From contig NZ_UAUL01000011.1 of the NCBI RefSeq assembly GCF_900456775.1, positions 119,566 through 183,565 on the forward strand: a stretch of 64,000 nt of DNA, given 5' to 3'. The notes under the pieces were generated by a model. The model was not told the DNA's origin. It made no database searches and saw only the letters and a list, made by a program, of their open reading frames with translations. Source of the stretch: Sarcina ventriculi. Its GTDB lineage: Bacteria; Bacillota; Clostridia; Clostridiales; Clostridiaceae. The stretch's first letter is position 1. Every line of letters begins with the position of its first letter. Of this stretch, positions 8,823 to 17,355 are shown piece after piece. The translations under genes were made by a program, and so were the position numbers.

Positions 8823-9419
8823 ATGAACATATTAGAAATGATGAAAACAGATAAAAGTTTTGCGTATAAACATTCTGATGAATTTTTAGATGTGCAAAAA
8901 AGAGCAAAAAATCTTTGTTGGGAGTTTAATCAAACTTCACCAGATGAAGATGAAAAACGTAGTAAAATTTTAAAGGAGTTATTTGGGACTTGTCATCCAT
9001 CAACAGCTATTGAGCCAACTTTTCGTTGTGATTATGGATTTAATATTCATACACACGGGTTTACTCTTATAAATTATAATTGTACTATATTAGATACATC
9101 ACCTGTACATATCGGAGCAAATGCTTTTATTGCGCCTGGAGTTTGTTTAGCATGTTCTGGTCATGCGATAGATCCTAAACAAAGAACTAAAGATGCAGTA
9201 TGTACATCTAAACCAATAACTTTAGAAGATGATGTTTGGATTGGAGCAAATACTGTGGTTTGTGGTGGAGTAACAATTGGAAGAGGTAGTGTAATAGGCG
9301 CTGGTAGCGTTGTCATTAAAGATATACCAGAAAATGTTATAGCTGTTGGAAATCCTTGCAGGGTTATCAGAAAAATTACAGAAAAAGATAAGATTAATCC
9401 TCTTGAAATCATCTATTAA
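8823..9419 (+). CDS. Maltose/galactoside-type sugar O-acetyltransferase
   Basis: This 198-residue protein has the full Maa/LacA architecture: an N-terminal helical Mac domain (to about residue 55), then a left-handed beta-helix. The catalytic His lies in CSGHAIDPKQR. DDVWIGANTVVCGGVTIGRG shows the hexapeptide repeats, and ENVIAVGNPCRVIRKI is the standard ending. It transfers acetyl from acetyl-CoA to a sugar hydroxyl in the cytoplasm. ATGGAGGATTAA gives the ribosome site. Monocistronic with a terminator. Confidence 0.9.
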   Translation: MNILEMMKTDKSFAYKHSDEFLDVQKRAKNLCWEFNQTSPDEDEKRSKILKELFGTCHPSTAIEPTFRCDYGFNIHTHGFTLINYNCTILDTSPVHIGANAFIAPGVCLACSGHAIDPKQRTKDAVCTSKPITLEDDVWIGANTVVCGGVTIGRGSVIGAGSVVIKDIPENVIAVGNPCRVIRKITEKDKINPLEIIY

Positions 9420-9424
9420 CATAG

Positions 9425-9462
9425 ATAAAGAGCAATCTAAGAAATTAAATTGCTCTTTATTA
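9425..9462. terminator. Bidirectional terminator
   Basis: ATAAAGAGCAAT / ATTGCTCTTTAT, a 12-bp stem between the convergent genes ending at 9419 and 9477. Confidence 0.75.
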
Positions 9463-9476
9463 AAATACAAATGAAA

Positions 9477-10157
9477 TCATCTAATAATCTCATATAATTT
9501 ATTAAAATCTATTATTTTTATTGTTTTAGAGTCTATTATTTCTATAATACTATCTTTTAATAACACTTCTAATTCCTTATATAAAGAAGCCCTTGAAATG
9601 TTTAAGTTATCTGCCCAGGTACTTTTTGAAAATGGTAAAACTATTAAAGAATTTTTATTAATTTCAAATTCATTTATAAGAGAATATGCAACCCTTTCTT
9701 TAGCTAAAGAAAACGAAAGACATTCAACCTTTAAATTTAAAAAATAAGCTTTATTTGAAATTAATGTTAAAAAATTTTTTAAAATATTTTCATTAGATTT
9801 AATAAGTTGAAAGAATGAATCTCTTGTCCATAATATTATAGTTGATTTTTCCTTGGCTATTGTATTGCACGGATATTGAGTTGTGTTAGAAAAGGCTGCA
9901 ACTTCACCAAAAATTTCTCCAGGATTTTTAGTTTGGATAATAACTGATTTACCAGATGGTAATAGTTTTTCAATTGAGATTTTTCCATCTAATAATAAAG
10001 CTATGTAGTTTATATTAGTAAATGCATCAAACAAAATTTCTTTTTTCTCTAAATATACTATTTTATATTTTAATGTTTTTAATATTTTTTCTAAAATTTC
10101 TAAATCTATATCTTTAAAAAGGTAAGATTTTTTTAATTTTAAGCATAGATTATTCAT
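9477..10157 (-). CDS. Crp/Fnr-family transcription regulator
   Basis: I choose ATG 10157, 5 nt after GGAGG; an upstream TTG overlaps that site and is unlikely to be used. The 226 residues contain an N-terminal cyclic-nucleotide-binding-type domain, with the roll motif PGEIFGEVAAFS (about 80-95). A C-terminal winged helix follows, with recognition helix region NISRASLYKELEVL. No Fnr-type cysteine cluster is seen, and the ligand is unknown. The gene is divergent from two cupins, and an inverted repeat sits in its own leader, suggesting autoregulation and control of the cupins. Confidence 0.85.
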   Translation of the reverse strand: MNNLCLKLKKSYLFKDIDLEILEKILKTLKYKIVYLEKKEILFDAFTNINYIALLLDGKISIEKLLPSGKSVIIQTKNPGEIFGEVAAFSNTTQYPCNTIAKEKSTIILWTRDSFFQLIKSNENILKNFLTLISNKAYFLNLKVECLSFSLAKERVAYSLINEFEINKNSLIVLPFSKSTWADNLNISRASLYKELEVLLKDSIIEIIDSKTIKIIDFNKLYEIIR

Positions 10158-10171
10158 AAAATCCTCCAAAG

Positions 10172-10260
10172 TGTCTAATAATAGACATAATTATTTTTAT
10201 AATTATATTATAATTTACATACACCAATAAATAAAAGGTTATACTTACATAAATAAATGT
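10172..10260. promoter_or_regulatory. Candidate Crp operators in the divergent intergenic region
   Basis: Two inverted repeats lie between the crp-like gene and the cupins: TGTCTA-ATAA-TAGACA (10172-10187) just upstream of the regulator start, and ACAT-AAATAA-ATGT (10247-10260), 60 bp before the first cupin. Both are candidate binding sites for the neighbouring regulator; this is inference. Confidence 0.45.
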
Positions 10261-10319
10261 TGTTGTAAATAATTAAAATAATATAGAAAATTAAAATGTT
10301 TTAAGAAGGGGAGATAGAT

Positions 10320-10658
10320 ATGAAAGAATTAATAAAAAATATAGATATAGCAAAGGCAGTAGATTTTGATAGCTTAGTAAGTTGTAATGAAGGGCAAGTA
10401 GAGACTGTAACAATGGCACAACAAAAAGGTGTTGGTTTAACTGCACTAGCTTTTGGAAAAGGAGAGGGTGTTGGACCTCATGCAGCTAAAGGAGATGCTT
10501 TAATATATATACATGAAGGTGTGGCAACAGTAAAAATTGGTGATGAAGTGATGGAGGCTCATAAAGGACAAATGGTTGTTATGCCTGCTAATATTCAACA
10601 TCAAGTTACAGCTAAAGAAGATATGAAAATGCTTTTAGTAGTGGTTAAGGAGGGTTAA
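10320..10658 (+). CDS. Cupin-domain protein 1
   Basis: This 112-residue single-cupin protein shows the conserved pattern of motif 1 (G-x5-H-x-A-x-G-D, in [18 protein letters not shown]) and motif 2 ([16 protein letters not shown]). The histidines that usually bind metal are partly present. It is translated from ATG after AAGGGGAG. It is followed 4 nt later by a second cupin, and the divergent Crp regulator probably controls both. The substrate or ligand is unknown. Confidence 0.85.
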   Translation: MKELIKNIDIAKAVDFDSLVSCNEGQVETVTMAQQKGVGLTALAFGKGEGVGPHAAKGDALIYIHEGVATVKIGDEVMEAHKGQMVVMPANIQHQVTAKEDMKMLLVVVKEG

Positions 10659-10662
10659 TATT

Positions 10663-11004
10663 TTGAAATATTTAAGAAACATAACTCCATTTGAAGCTAT
10701 TAATATGGCTGATATGATAAAGCATAGTGGAAGTAAAATAGCTAGTAAAGCGCTAATAGATGATAATAACATGGAGATAAGATTTTTTTCTTTTGCCAAA
10801 GGAGAAAGTATAGATAAAGAACATTATGAAATGGAAACATTGTTTGTTTGTATAGAAGGATCTATAAAGGTTGTATATAATAAAAATGATGAAACTGTTT
10901 TAGAGAAAGGTCGAATTATAGCTTTAGAAGCAAATGTTGATTATGGTTTAGAAGCTTTAACAGATACAAAAATCTTTAATATATTGGTTAAAAATGAAAA
11001 ATAA
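10663..11004 (+). CDS. Cupin-domain protein 2
   Basis: This 113-residue cupin follows cupin 1 by 4 nt and starts at TTG 10663 after AAGGAGGG located in the end of cupin 1, so translation is probably coupled. The cupin barrel is recognisable from FAKGESIDKEHYEMETLFVC and EKGRIIALEANVDYGLEAL. The usual metal His set is poorly conserved, so it may bind a ligand rather than act as an enzyme. The pair may form a hetero-oligomer; that is inference. Confidence 0.75.
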   Translation: MKYLRNITPFEAINMADMIKHSGSKIASKALIDDNNMEIRFFSFAKGESIDKEHYEMETLFVCIEGSIKVVYNKNDETVLEKGRIIALEANVDYGLEALTDTKIFNILVKNEK

Positions 11005-11028
11005 AATTTATATAATACATTATTGTGT

Positions 11029-11066
11029 AAAAGACTGCTAAAATTGAATTTTTAGTAGTCTTTTTA
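11029..11066 (+). terminator. Terminator of the cupin operon
   Basis: AAAAGACTGCTAAAA / TTTTTAGTAGTCTTTTT with one mismatch, followed by T-rich DNA. Confidence 0.8.
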
Positions 11067-11164
11067 ATTTATTTAATTAAGCTTTTTTGTGAATTTTTAT
11101 ATAAATTTTTTCTTTCATATTTTATAATTGAAATATAAACTTATTTTTATTAAGGAGTAATAAA

Positions 11165-12571
11165 ATGTATTTTTCAGATGAATATAAGCAACTTTATAAG
11201 AATATTCAATGTATTTTATATAAACAAGATCAATTTTTAGAAAAAGGGTTAATTTCTATAAATAAGAGGATTGAAGCTTTAAAATCTTTAAAAGAAGCTA
11301 TAAAGTATTATGAAAGTGATATTATGACTGCTTTGAAAAAGGATTTGGGTAAATGTAGCTTTGAAGCATATTCAACAGAGGTTGGATTTATTTATAGTTC
11401 AATTTCATATGCAATTAAAAATATAAGAAAATGGAATAAAATTAAAAAAGTTAAAAGTGAGGTAGCTCAATGGATTGGAAAATCATTAATTTATAAAAGT
11501 CCTTATGGTAAGGTTTTAATTATAGGTCCATATAATTATCCTTTTCAACTTTTATTTGAACCTCTTCTAGGGGCTATAGCTGGTGGAAATACTGCTGTTT
11601 TAAAACCTTCTGAATTTACACCAAATGTTGAATGTGTGATTAAAAAAATTATAAATAAAGCCTTTAAAGAAGAATATGTTACAGTTGTTACTGGAGATTA
11701 TAAAGTTAACAGCGTTCTTTTAGATATGAAATTTGATTATATATTTTTTACTGGAAGTGTCGGGGTTGGGAAAATAGTTATGCAAAAGGCTAGCCAGAAT
11801 CTCATTCCTGTAACTTTGGAACTTGGTGGAAAATCTCCAGTTATTGTTCATGAAAGTGCAAAGCTTAGTTTAGCTGCGAAACGTATAATGTGGGGAAAGT
11901 TAACTAATGCTGGACAAACTTGTGTAGCACCTGATTATGTATTAGCTCACGTAAGTATTTATGATAAATTGCTTGAAGAATTAAAAAGGGCTACTGTGAA
12001 TTTTTTCGGAAATGATATTAAATCAAATAGTGAGTTTGGGCGAATTGTAAATGGCAAACATATGAATAGACTTAAACATATACTTGAGAGAGATAAAAAT
12101 CATATATATTTTGGTGGAAATTTTGATATGGAAGATAAATATATTGCCCCAACTATTTTAAAAGATATTAATTTAGAAAATGAATCTATGAAGGAAGAGG
12201 TATTTGGTCCTATCTTGCCAGTTATACCTTATAATGATATAAATGATATAAGTCTTTATTTGAAAGCGCATAAAAATCCATTAGCACTCTATGTATTTAC
12301 TGAAAACATGTCTTTTGGAGAATATATAATAAAAAAGTTTTCATTTGGAGGAGGGTGTATAAATGATACGATATCTCATGTTGCATCTAAATCCTTGCCT
12401 TTTGGTGGAGTAGGGACATCAGGTATGGGGCGATATCATGGAAAAAGTAGTTTTGATTGTTTTACATATGAAAAGGCTATTGTTAAAAAGAGTACAAAAA
12501 TTGAACTTAAATTAGTATTTCCGCCATATAAAAACAGGTTAGTTTTAGTCAAAAAATTTTTTATGAAGTAA
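11165..12571 (+). CDS. Aldehyde dehydrogenase, class 3 type
   Basis: This 468-residue enzyme oxidises aldehydes to acids with NAD(P). Visible motifs in order are YNYPFQLLFEPLLGAIAGGN (coenzyme side), FTGSVGVGK, the general base Glu in LELGGKSPVIV (about 219), and the catalytic Cys in NAGQTCVAPDY (Cys about 253). EEVFGPILPV and SFGGGCIND follow. Its length, the short linker and a basic-hydrophobic C-terminus (FPPYKNRLVLVKKFFMK) match ALDH3/fatty-aldehyde dehydrogenases, so membrane association is possible. AAGGAGTAATAAAATG gives the start. Monocistronic. Confidence 0.9.
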   Translation: MYFSDEYKQLYKNIQCILYKQDQFLEKGLISINKRIEALKSLKEAIKYYESDIMTALKKDLGKCSFEAYSTEVGFIYSSISYAIKNIRKWNKIKKVKSEVAQWIGKSLIYKSPYGKVLIIGPYNYPFQLLFEPLLGAIAGGNTAVLKPSEFTPNVECVIKKIINKAFKEEYVTVVTGDYKVNSVLLDMKFDYIFFTGSVGVGKIVMQKASQNLIPVTLELGGKSPVIVHESAKLSLAAKRIMWGKLTNAGQTCVAPDYVLAHVSIYDKLLEELKRATVNFFGNDIKSNSEFGRIVNGKHMNRLKHILERDKNHIYFGGNFDMEDKYIAPTILKDINLENESMKEEVFGPILPVIPYNDINDISLYLKAHKNPLALYVFTENMSFGEYIIKKFSFGGGCINDTISHVASKSLPFGGVGTSGMGRYHGKSSFDCFTYEKAIVKKSTKIELKLVFPPYKNRLVLVKKFFMK

Positions 12572-12651
12572 ATTGTTTTTATGATATAATATACCTTAAA
12601 TAACAAAATATAAAAACTTAAACTTGTATATCAAAAGTGGGGGGAATATTT

Positions 12652-12774
12652 ATGACTAAAACTCAAGTGTGTGCTATTACAAGTGGAATATCATCAATTG
12701 CTATAACAGGTATTATAGGTTTAGTTATAGTAGGCTTTAAGATAAGTAAAGCAAATTCTATAGTAAAGAAATAA
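12652..12774 (+). CDS. Small single-span membrane protein (40 aa)
   Basis: ATG 12652 is preceded by a very strong GTGGGGGGAATATTT site and opens a 40-codon frame ending at TAA 12772-12774. One hydrophobic segment (ITGIIGLVIVGFK) precedes a basic tail ending SIVKK. A strong terminator follows within 5 bp. It has its own ribosome site and terminator, so it is likely a genuine small gene. Function unknown. Confidence 0.65.
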   Translation: MTKTQVCAITSGISSIAITGIIGLVIVGFKISKANSIVKK

Positions 12775-12777
12775 CAT

Positions 12778-12816
12778 AAAAAAGAAACTGTATTGTAAAG
12801 TTACAGTTTCTTTTTT
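12778..12816 (+). terminator. Terminator
   Basis: AAAAAAGAAACTGTA / TACAGTTTCTTTTTT, a 15-bp perfect stem ending in a T-run. Confidence 0.85.
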
Positions 12817-12843
12817 ATGTCTTTAAATTATTTAATAAATCTA

Positions 12844-14271
12844 TTAAGTTGCTGATATAACTCCAGTAGCCATAAGATATATTGCTATAACTGCACCTAT
12901 TATGATTATAATTGCTATTAAAATTTCGTACCAAGCATTAAATATCTTTTCATTAGATTCTTTTTTAGCCCATATAAATAGTATAAGACCTATTGCAAAA
13001 AGAATACAATTTAATAATATGTATTTAGGGCCTGCTGCATATAAGAGCCATATAGTATATATTACCGCCATTATAGATGCAATCATATCTTTAATTTTTC
13101 CTTTGGAGCTTTTTATATATATGTCTCCCTTTATAGTTGTTTTTAAAGAAAATAATGCACTTAAAAAATAAGGAATTAATATAGCAGTTGATGCTATGGA
13201 ATAAAGTATTTCATATCCACTATTAGAAAAATAGGAATATAATATAAGTATTTGAGTTATTATACTTGTAAACCATAATGATGAAGAGGGTGCATTGAAT
13301 TTATTTTCTTTAGCTAAAAACTTAGGCATAACTCCATCTTTAGCTGCAACATATGGAAGTTCTGCTGTTATTACAGTCCAACCTAAAAGTGCACCAATTA
13401 AAGATATTACAAGTCCTACATTTATTATAATAGCTCCCCATTTACCTACAGCAAATTGAAGAATATATGCCATAGATGGATTATTAAGTTGAGATAAGTG
13501 CATTCTGTTCATAACACCTAAAGATAAAAGTGTTATTAATATGTATAAAATTATTGTTCCAGAAAGTCCAATTATAGTAGCCTTACCAACATCAGATAAT
13601 TTTTTAGCTCTTCCAGATACAACTACAGCTCCTTCAATACCAACAAAAGACCAAAGTGTTGCAAGCATTGTACTTTTTACTTGAGTAAATATGCTACCTA
13701 AACTTGGACTCCCAAAAAATTCAAAAGAAAAATTGTTAGCGTGGAATAAAATTATTGCAACAACTATAAATACTATGATTGGGATTAATTTGGCAATTGT
13801 AACTACTGTATTTACAAATACCGCTTGTTTAATTCCTTTTAATATTAACATATTTATAATCCATATAATTATAGAACCGCAAATTACTGATGGAAGGTTA
13901 TTTCCATTCAGATTGAATATATTAAAAAAGTATGATAACGCCCCAAATAATAATGAAACATAAGCAACATCACCAAATATAGAGCTTAAAAAATAAATCC
14001 ATGCGGAATTAAACCCTATATACTTTCCAAAGCCTTCTTTAGCGTAACTATATATTCCGCCAGTTAGTTCTGATTTCTTGTTTGAAAGTAGTTGATAAAC
14101 AAATGCTAATGAAAAAACACCAATACCTGCTATTATCCATCCAATTATTATCGCAAATCCACCAGCGCCTTGAACAACTTGTGAAGGTAGACTAAATATA
14201 GCACCGCCAACCATTGCTCCGATTATAATACCGATAAGACCAATAAGACCTAATTTTTTTTCATTCCCCAT
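12844..14271 (-). CDS. APC-family amino-acid/polyamine antiporter
   Basis: This 475-residue protein has about 12 hydrophobic segments and the APC TM1 motif GAMVGGAIFSLP (about 18-29). GGIYSYAKEGFGKYIGF after TM2 and VGIEGAVVVSGRAKK at TM6 are typical of arginine/ornithine- or lysine-type basic amino acid antiporters (ArcD/YdgI group). The exact substrate pair cannot be fixed, and no arginine deiminase genes are adjacent to support ArcD. AAGGAGGAAATTA lies before the start. It is monocistronic and divergent from a GNAT gene across about 300 bp. Confidence 0.85.
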   Translation of the reverse strand: MGNEKKLGLIGLIGIIIGAMVGGAIFSLPSQVVQGAGGFAIIIGWIIAGIGVFSLAFVYQLLSNKKSELTGGIYSYAKEGFGKYIGFNSAWIYFLSSIFGDVAYVSLLFGALSYFFNIFNLNGNNLPSVICGSIIIWIINMLILKGIKQAVFVNTVVTIAKLIPIIVFIVVAIILFHANNFSFEFFGSPSLGSIFTQVKSTMLATLWSFVGIEGAVVVSGRAKKLSDVGKATIIGLSGTIILYILITLLSLGVMNRMHLSQLNNPSMAYILQFAVGKWGAIIINVGLVISLIGALLGWTVITAELPYVAAKDGVMPKFLAKENKFNAPSSSLWFTSIITQILILYSYFSNSGYEILYSIASTAILIPYFLSALFSLKTTIKGDIYIKSSKGKIKDMIASIMAVIYTIWLLYAAGPKYILLNCILFAIGLILFIWAKKESNEKIFNAWYEILIAIIIIIGAVIAIYLMATGVISAT

Positions 14272-14375
14272 TAATTTCCTCCTTAGTATTGAAATTTTTA
14301 ATTTTATAAAATATCTTAAAAAATCTATATATTATTTAAAATTATATTATTTTTTTTGCAATACAAAATAATTAT

Positions 14376-14432
14376 ACACTTAATTTATTTTTATGCAATA
14401 TATTAGTATAAAAATAAATTAAGTGTTTTTTT
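14376..14432 (+). terminator. Strong hairpin with T-run in a divergent intergenic region
   Basis: Two 19-nt arms (ACACTTAATTTATTTTTAT and its exact complement) with a 13-nt loop are followed by seven T on the + strand. No + strand gene lies upstream within 1.5 kb. It could attenuate a long leader of the GNAT gene or end an unseen small RNA. The rest of 14272-14589 is AT-rich DNA with no gene. Confidence 0.6.
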
Positions 14433-14589
14433 ATATATTTATTAATTCCAAATGTTTCAATAATATACTTTGTAAAATTAACCATAATTATATATTATAC
14501 TTCATAAAATATATAATCTTACCATTAAAAATATTTTATATAAGTATTATACTAATAAGTAGGAAAATATTTCATAGGAGGGAATGAAA

Positions 14590-15150
14590 ATGTTAACTCA
14601 CATGGGAACTAAAAAAATATATACAAATAGACTTTTACTCAGGAAATTTAATGCATTTGATGCAGAGGAAGTATTTAAAAACTGGACCAATGATGAAGAA
14701 GTAACGAAATATTTAACTTGGAATCCTCATACTAATTTAAATGTAACTAAAGATTTGTTAGATAGTTGGGTTTTAAATTATAAAATTCCAAGTACATATA
14801 ACTGGGGGATTGAATTAAGAGATACTTGCAATATAATCGGAAATATAGGAGTAATAAATTTTAATGAAAAAAATTTATCTTGCGAAATAGGTTATTGTTT
14901 AAGTAGAAAATATTGGGGAAAAGGGATTATGAGTGAGGCTTTGGAAGAAGTAATAAATTATTTATTCTCAAAAGTAAATTTTAATAGAATAGAGGCGAAA
15001 CATCATGTAGATAATATAGCTTCAGGTAAGGTTATGCTTAAATGTAAAATGAAATATGAAGGAACTTTGAGGGAATTTAGAAGAGGAAAAAATAAAGAGT
15101 TTGTAGATTTAGCTGTCTATTCTATTTTAAAATCAGATTATCATAAATAG
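14590..15150 (+). CDS. GNAT N-acetyltransferase, RimJ/RimL type
   Basis: ATG 14590 lies 8 nt after AGGAGG; the upstream ATG at 14584 is only 2 nt from it, so I use 14590 (186 residues). The protein opens with IYTNRLLLRKFNAFDAEEVF and has CEIGYCLSRKYWGKGIMSEA, the acetyl-CoA pyrophosphate loop region (about 98-117). It then has NFNRIEAKHHVDNIASGKVM and KMKYEGTLREF. It acetylates a protein N-terminus or a small amine; the substrate is not readable. Confidence 0.9.
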   Translation: MLTHMGTKKIYTNRLLLRKFNAFDAEEVFKNWTNDEEVTKYLTWNPHTNLNVTKDLLDSWVLNYKIPSTYNWGIELRDTCNIIGNIGVINFNEKNLSCEIGYCLSRKYWGKGIMSEALEEVINYLFSKVNFNRIEAKHHVDNIASGKVMLKCKMKYEGTLREFRRGKNKEFVDLAVYSILKSDYHK

Positions 15151-15269
15151 AATAGAGTACAATGATGATTTATAGAAAAAAATAATTTTTACTATGGTTT
15201 AAAAAGTAGAAAAATACATTTGATGATAGTTTAAAATTTTTTTGTGTAGAAATTTTAAAAATAAATCCC

Positions 15270-15313
15270 AACCCCCAACTTCGGAAAATGTATATTTTCC
15301 GAAGTTGGGGGTT
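15270..15313. repeat. Perfect 20-bp GC-rich stem-loop
   Basis: AACCCCCAACTTCGGAAAAT, a 4-nt loop GTAT and the exact reverse complement. The arms are far richer in GC than the surroundings. There is no T-run on either side to make it a standard terminator, and an ordinary terminator lies directly beside it. Confidence 0.8.
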
Positions 15314-15370
15314 AAATAAAGAAAAACTCCATATTAAATATAAAATTTAGTATGGAGTTTTTCTTTATTT
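15314..15370. terminator. Bidirectional terminator
   Basis: AAATAAAGAAAAACTCCATA and its exact complement form a 20-bp stem with a 17-nt loop, overlapping the stop of the gene at 15365. Confidence 0.8.
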
Positions 15371-15565
15371 TAATGCGTTTTTATATATTTCAATAGCTGT
15401 ATATGTTTCCTTGTTTATATTTATAGCTTTACCGTCTATCATTACATAATATAAAGAATTATCTTCTTTTTCATTGTATTCACATGAAGTTTCAATGTAA
15501 TTTGCATTTGCTTCATAAGGTAGTTCATACATTTCCCCATTTATATCTTTAAAAGTAAATCCCAT
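15365..15565 (-). CDS. Small protein of unknown function (66 aa)
   Basis: ATG 15565 lies 7 nt after GGGGGG; a TTG two codons upstream falls too close to this site. The protein is acidic, without membrane segments, and I recognise no family. Its pattern (MGFTFKDINGEMYELPYEA, then LYYVMIDGKAININKETY) suggests a small beta-rich fold. It has its own terminator. Confidence 0.55.
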   Translation of the reverse strand: MGFTFKDINGEMYELPYEANANYIETSCEYNEKEDNSLYYVMIDGKAININKETYTAIEIYKNALK

Positions 15566-15731
15566 ATCCAATCCCCCCTATTTATTATAATATTATTATA
15601 TAACATTTAGTAAATGTTTTCAATAATCTTATATGTAAATTTATTCTAATATTGATGTAAATATTCTATTTCATTAAAATTATTTGAATTTGTGTTGGAA
15701 AACGTTTAAAATATAAATAGGGGGTGTTTTT

Positions 15732-16274
15732 ATGATAAGATTATTTGAAAATTACATCGGAGAGAATTTTGACAAAATAGAGGATATTGATAATCCAATT
15801 TTTCACTTTAGTTTATTAAATGAATTAATTAAATATTATTTAGACAACGATTCTAAAAATTGTGATAAATTAAAAATGAAATTAGAATTGATAAAAAATA
15901 ATATAAATCATAAGTATAAAATAAGTTCTAACTTTAATTCTGTAACCAAAAACATTCTGGATGAAAAAATTGAATTAATTGAAAAACAACTTTTTTTAAG
16001 TAAAAATATGAAAGAGACTGAATATTTAATAGAAGATATTTATGATATTTTAGTTCATGGATATGATTACCGAAATGATCCATATGGGTACATATATAAA
16101 ATAGGAGTAGCTGCTCCCCCTATTGGTCTACCTTTTGAAAAATATGCTGATAAATTTAGTTTTTATGATAAAATTCATCAACTAAAATCTATGTATCTTA
16201 TATTAAAAATATTTTCAAATATAAAAGTAGCTGAATTTAAAGAATTTGAAGATTTTTTTGAAAAAATTATATAA
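15732..16274 (+). CDS. Unknown cytoplasmic protein (180 aa)
   Basis: The protein has charged, alternating helices and a conserved-looking loop DYRNDPYGYIYKIGVAAPPI in the last third. No motif known to me matches. An AGGGGGTG site lies before ATG 15732, and a strong terminator follows, supporting a real single gene. Confidence 0.55.
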   Translation: MIRLFENYIGENFDKIEDIDNPIFHFSLLNELIKYYLDNDSKNCDKLKMKLELIKNNINHKYKISSNFNSVTKNILDEKIELIEKQLFLSKNMKETEYLIEDIYDILVHGYDYRNDPYGYIYKIGVAAPPIGLPFEKYADKFSFYDKIHQLKSMYLILKIFSNIKVAEFKEFEDFFEKII

Positions 16275-16278
16275 AAAT

Positions 16279-16322
16279 AATAAAAAGAACCTCTTGATAA
16301 AGATAAGAGGTTCTTTTTATTA
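16279..16322. terminator. Bidirectional terminator
   Basis: AATAAAAAGAACCTCTT / AAGAGGTTCTTTTTATT, a 17-bp stem between convergent genes. Confidence 0.9.
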
Positions 16323-17207
16323 TTTTAAATGTTTATTTAAAAATTCTATTATTATATCTGTAATCTCTGTTTGAACCCAATATATTCCACCGTGCTCTGC
16401 TTCTTTAACTATATATCTAGTTGATTCAATCCCCTCTTTAAGTAATGCTTCATGAAGAATTTTTGTTTGGTATGAAGATACTAAACTGTCTTTATCACCA
16501 TGCATAAGTAAAAAAGGTGTAGAATTTTTACTTATATAATTTATTGGATTTGCTCTATTTGCTTTTTCTAAATCGTCATTGATTCCAAGACCTAATTGCT
16601 TAGTTCTTATAGGCATACCATGAACCCATAGAGCTTCTGGTGCGGCTGATGATTTATGAACTTTTTGAATTATTTCAGAAAATCCATGACCTATTGATGT
16701 TAAATCTGATAGTCCATAAATATCTATGGTTGCTTTGATATCACTCTTTTCACTTAAATTATCACCTTTATCAAATTCTTTAAGCCCATTTGTAACTCCC
16801 ATTAAAGCAGCTAAATATCCTCCTGCCGAATTTCCCATTACAGCTATATTTTCTTTATCTATGTTAAATTTTTCGGCATGTGCTCTTAAATAACGTACAG
16901 CTGATTTTACATCTTGTAGAGGTTCTGGAAATATTCCATCTGGAACAGTTCTATATTCTATGCTAACAACTATGTACCCACTTTCTGCGATTTTTAATTT
17001 TTGTTGAATATAAGCATCCTTATTAGAACTTACAAATCCGCCTCCAGGAATAAATACCAATGCTGGTAAAGGTTTTTCACTTTGAGATTTTAACATATCC
17101 ATCTTTAAACAAACATTAGCATATCCCCTTGTATATTGAGAAAATACTATATCTGTTGTTAAATTAACTAATGGTTTTTTTAAATCTAATTCTAATATAT
17201 TATCCAT
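16320..17207 (-). CDS. Alpha/beta-hydrolase esterase, HSL/BD-FAE type
   Basis: This 295-residue cytoplasmic esterase has the oxyanion motif PALVFIPGGGFVSSN (HGG-like, here PGGG). The nucleophile Ser is in VMGNSAGGYLAAL (about 127-139), the Asp in LMHGDKDSLV and the His in EAEHGGIYW. The triad is complete, and it probably hydrolyses short acyl esters or sugar acetates. The start at 17207 follows an AAAGGGTGATTA site. Monocistronic. Confidence 0.85.
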   Translation of the reverse strand: MDNILELDLKKPLVNLTTDIVFSQYTRGYANVCLKMDMLKSQSEKPLPALVFIPGGGFVSSNKDAYIQQKLKIAESGYIVVSIEYRTVPDGIFPEPLQDVKSAVRYLRAHAEKFNIDKENIAVMGNSAGGYLAALMGVTNGLKEFDKGDNLSEKSDIKATIDIYGLSDLTSIGHGFSEIIQKVHKSSAAPEALWVHGMPIRTKQLGLGINDDLEKANRANPINYISKNSTPFLLMHGDKDSLVSSYQTKILHEALLKEGIESTRYIVKEAEHGGIYWVQTEITDIIIEFLNKHLK

Positions 17208-17355
17208 TAATTATCACCCTTTCTTATTTTTTTATTCTATTATACCAAATTTATCTTGGAATAAAGAAAAATTACTCTCTTTTTATAATATTTTTTTATT
17301 TATAAAATTAAGCTATAATATAGCTATGTTAACTTAAAATAAAATGGAGGATTAA

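Noticed and set aside
12844..14271. Assignment as ArcD of an arginine deiminase pathway
   Set aside because: No arcA, arcB or arcC gene is adjacent; only a family-level antiporter call is justified.
14272..14589. T-box or lysine riboswitch before the antiporter
   Set aside because: No T-box sequence or lysine-riboswitch core was found, and the hairpin's T-run faces the other gene.
15270..15370. CRISPR-like repeats
   Set aside because: The two inverted repeats here are different sequences, not direct repeats with spacers; no array exists anywhere in the window.
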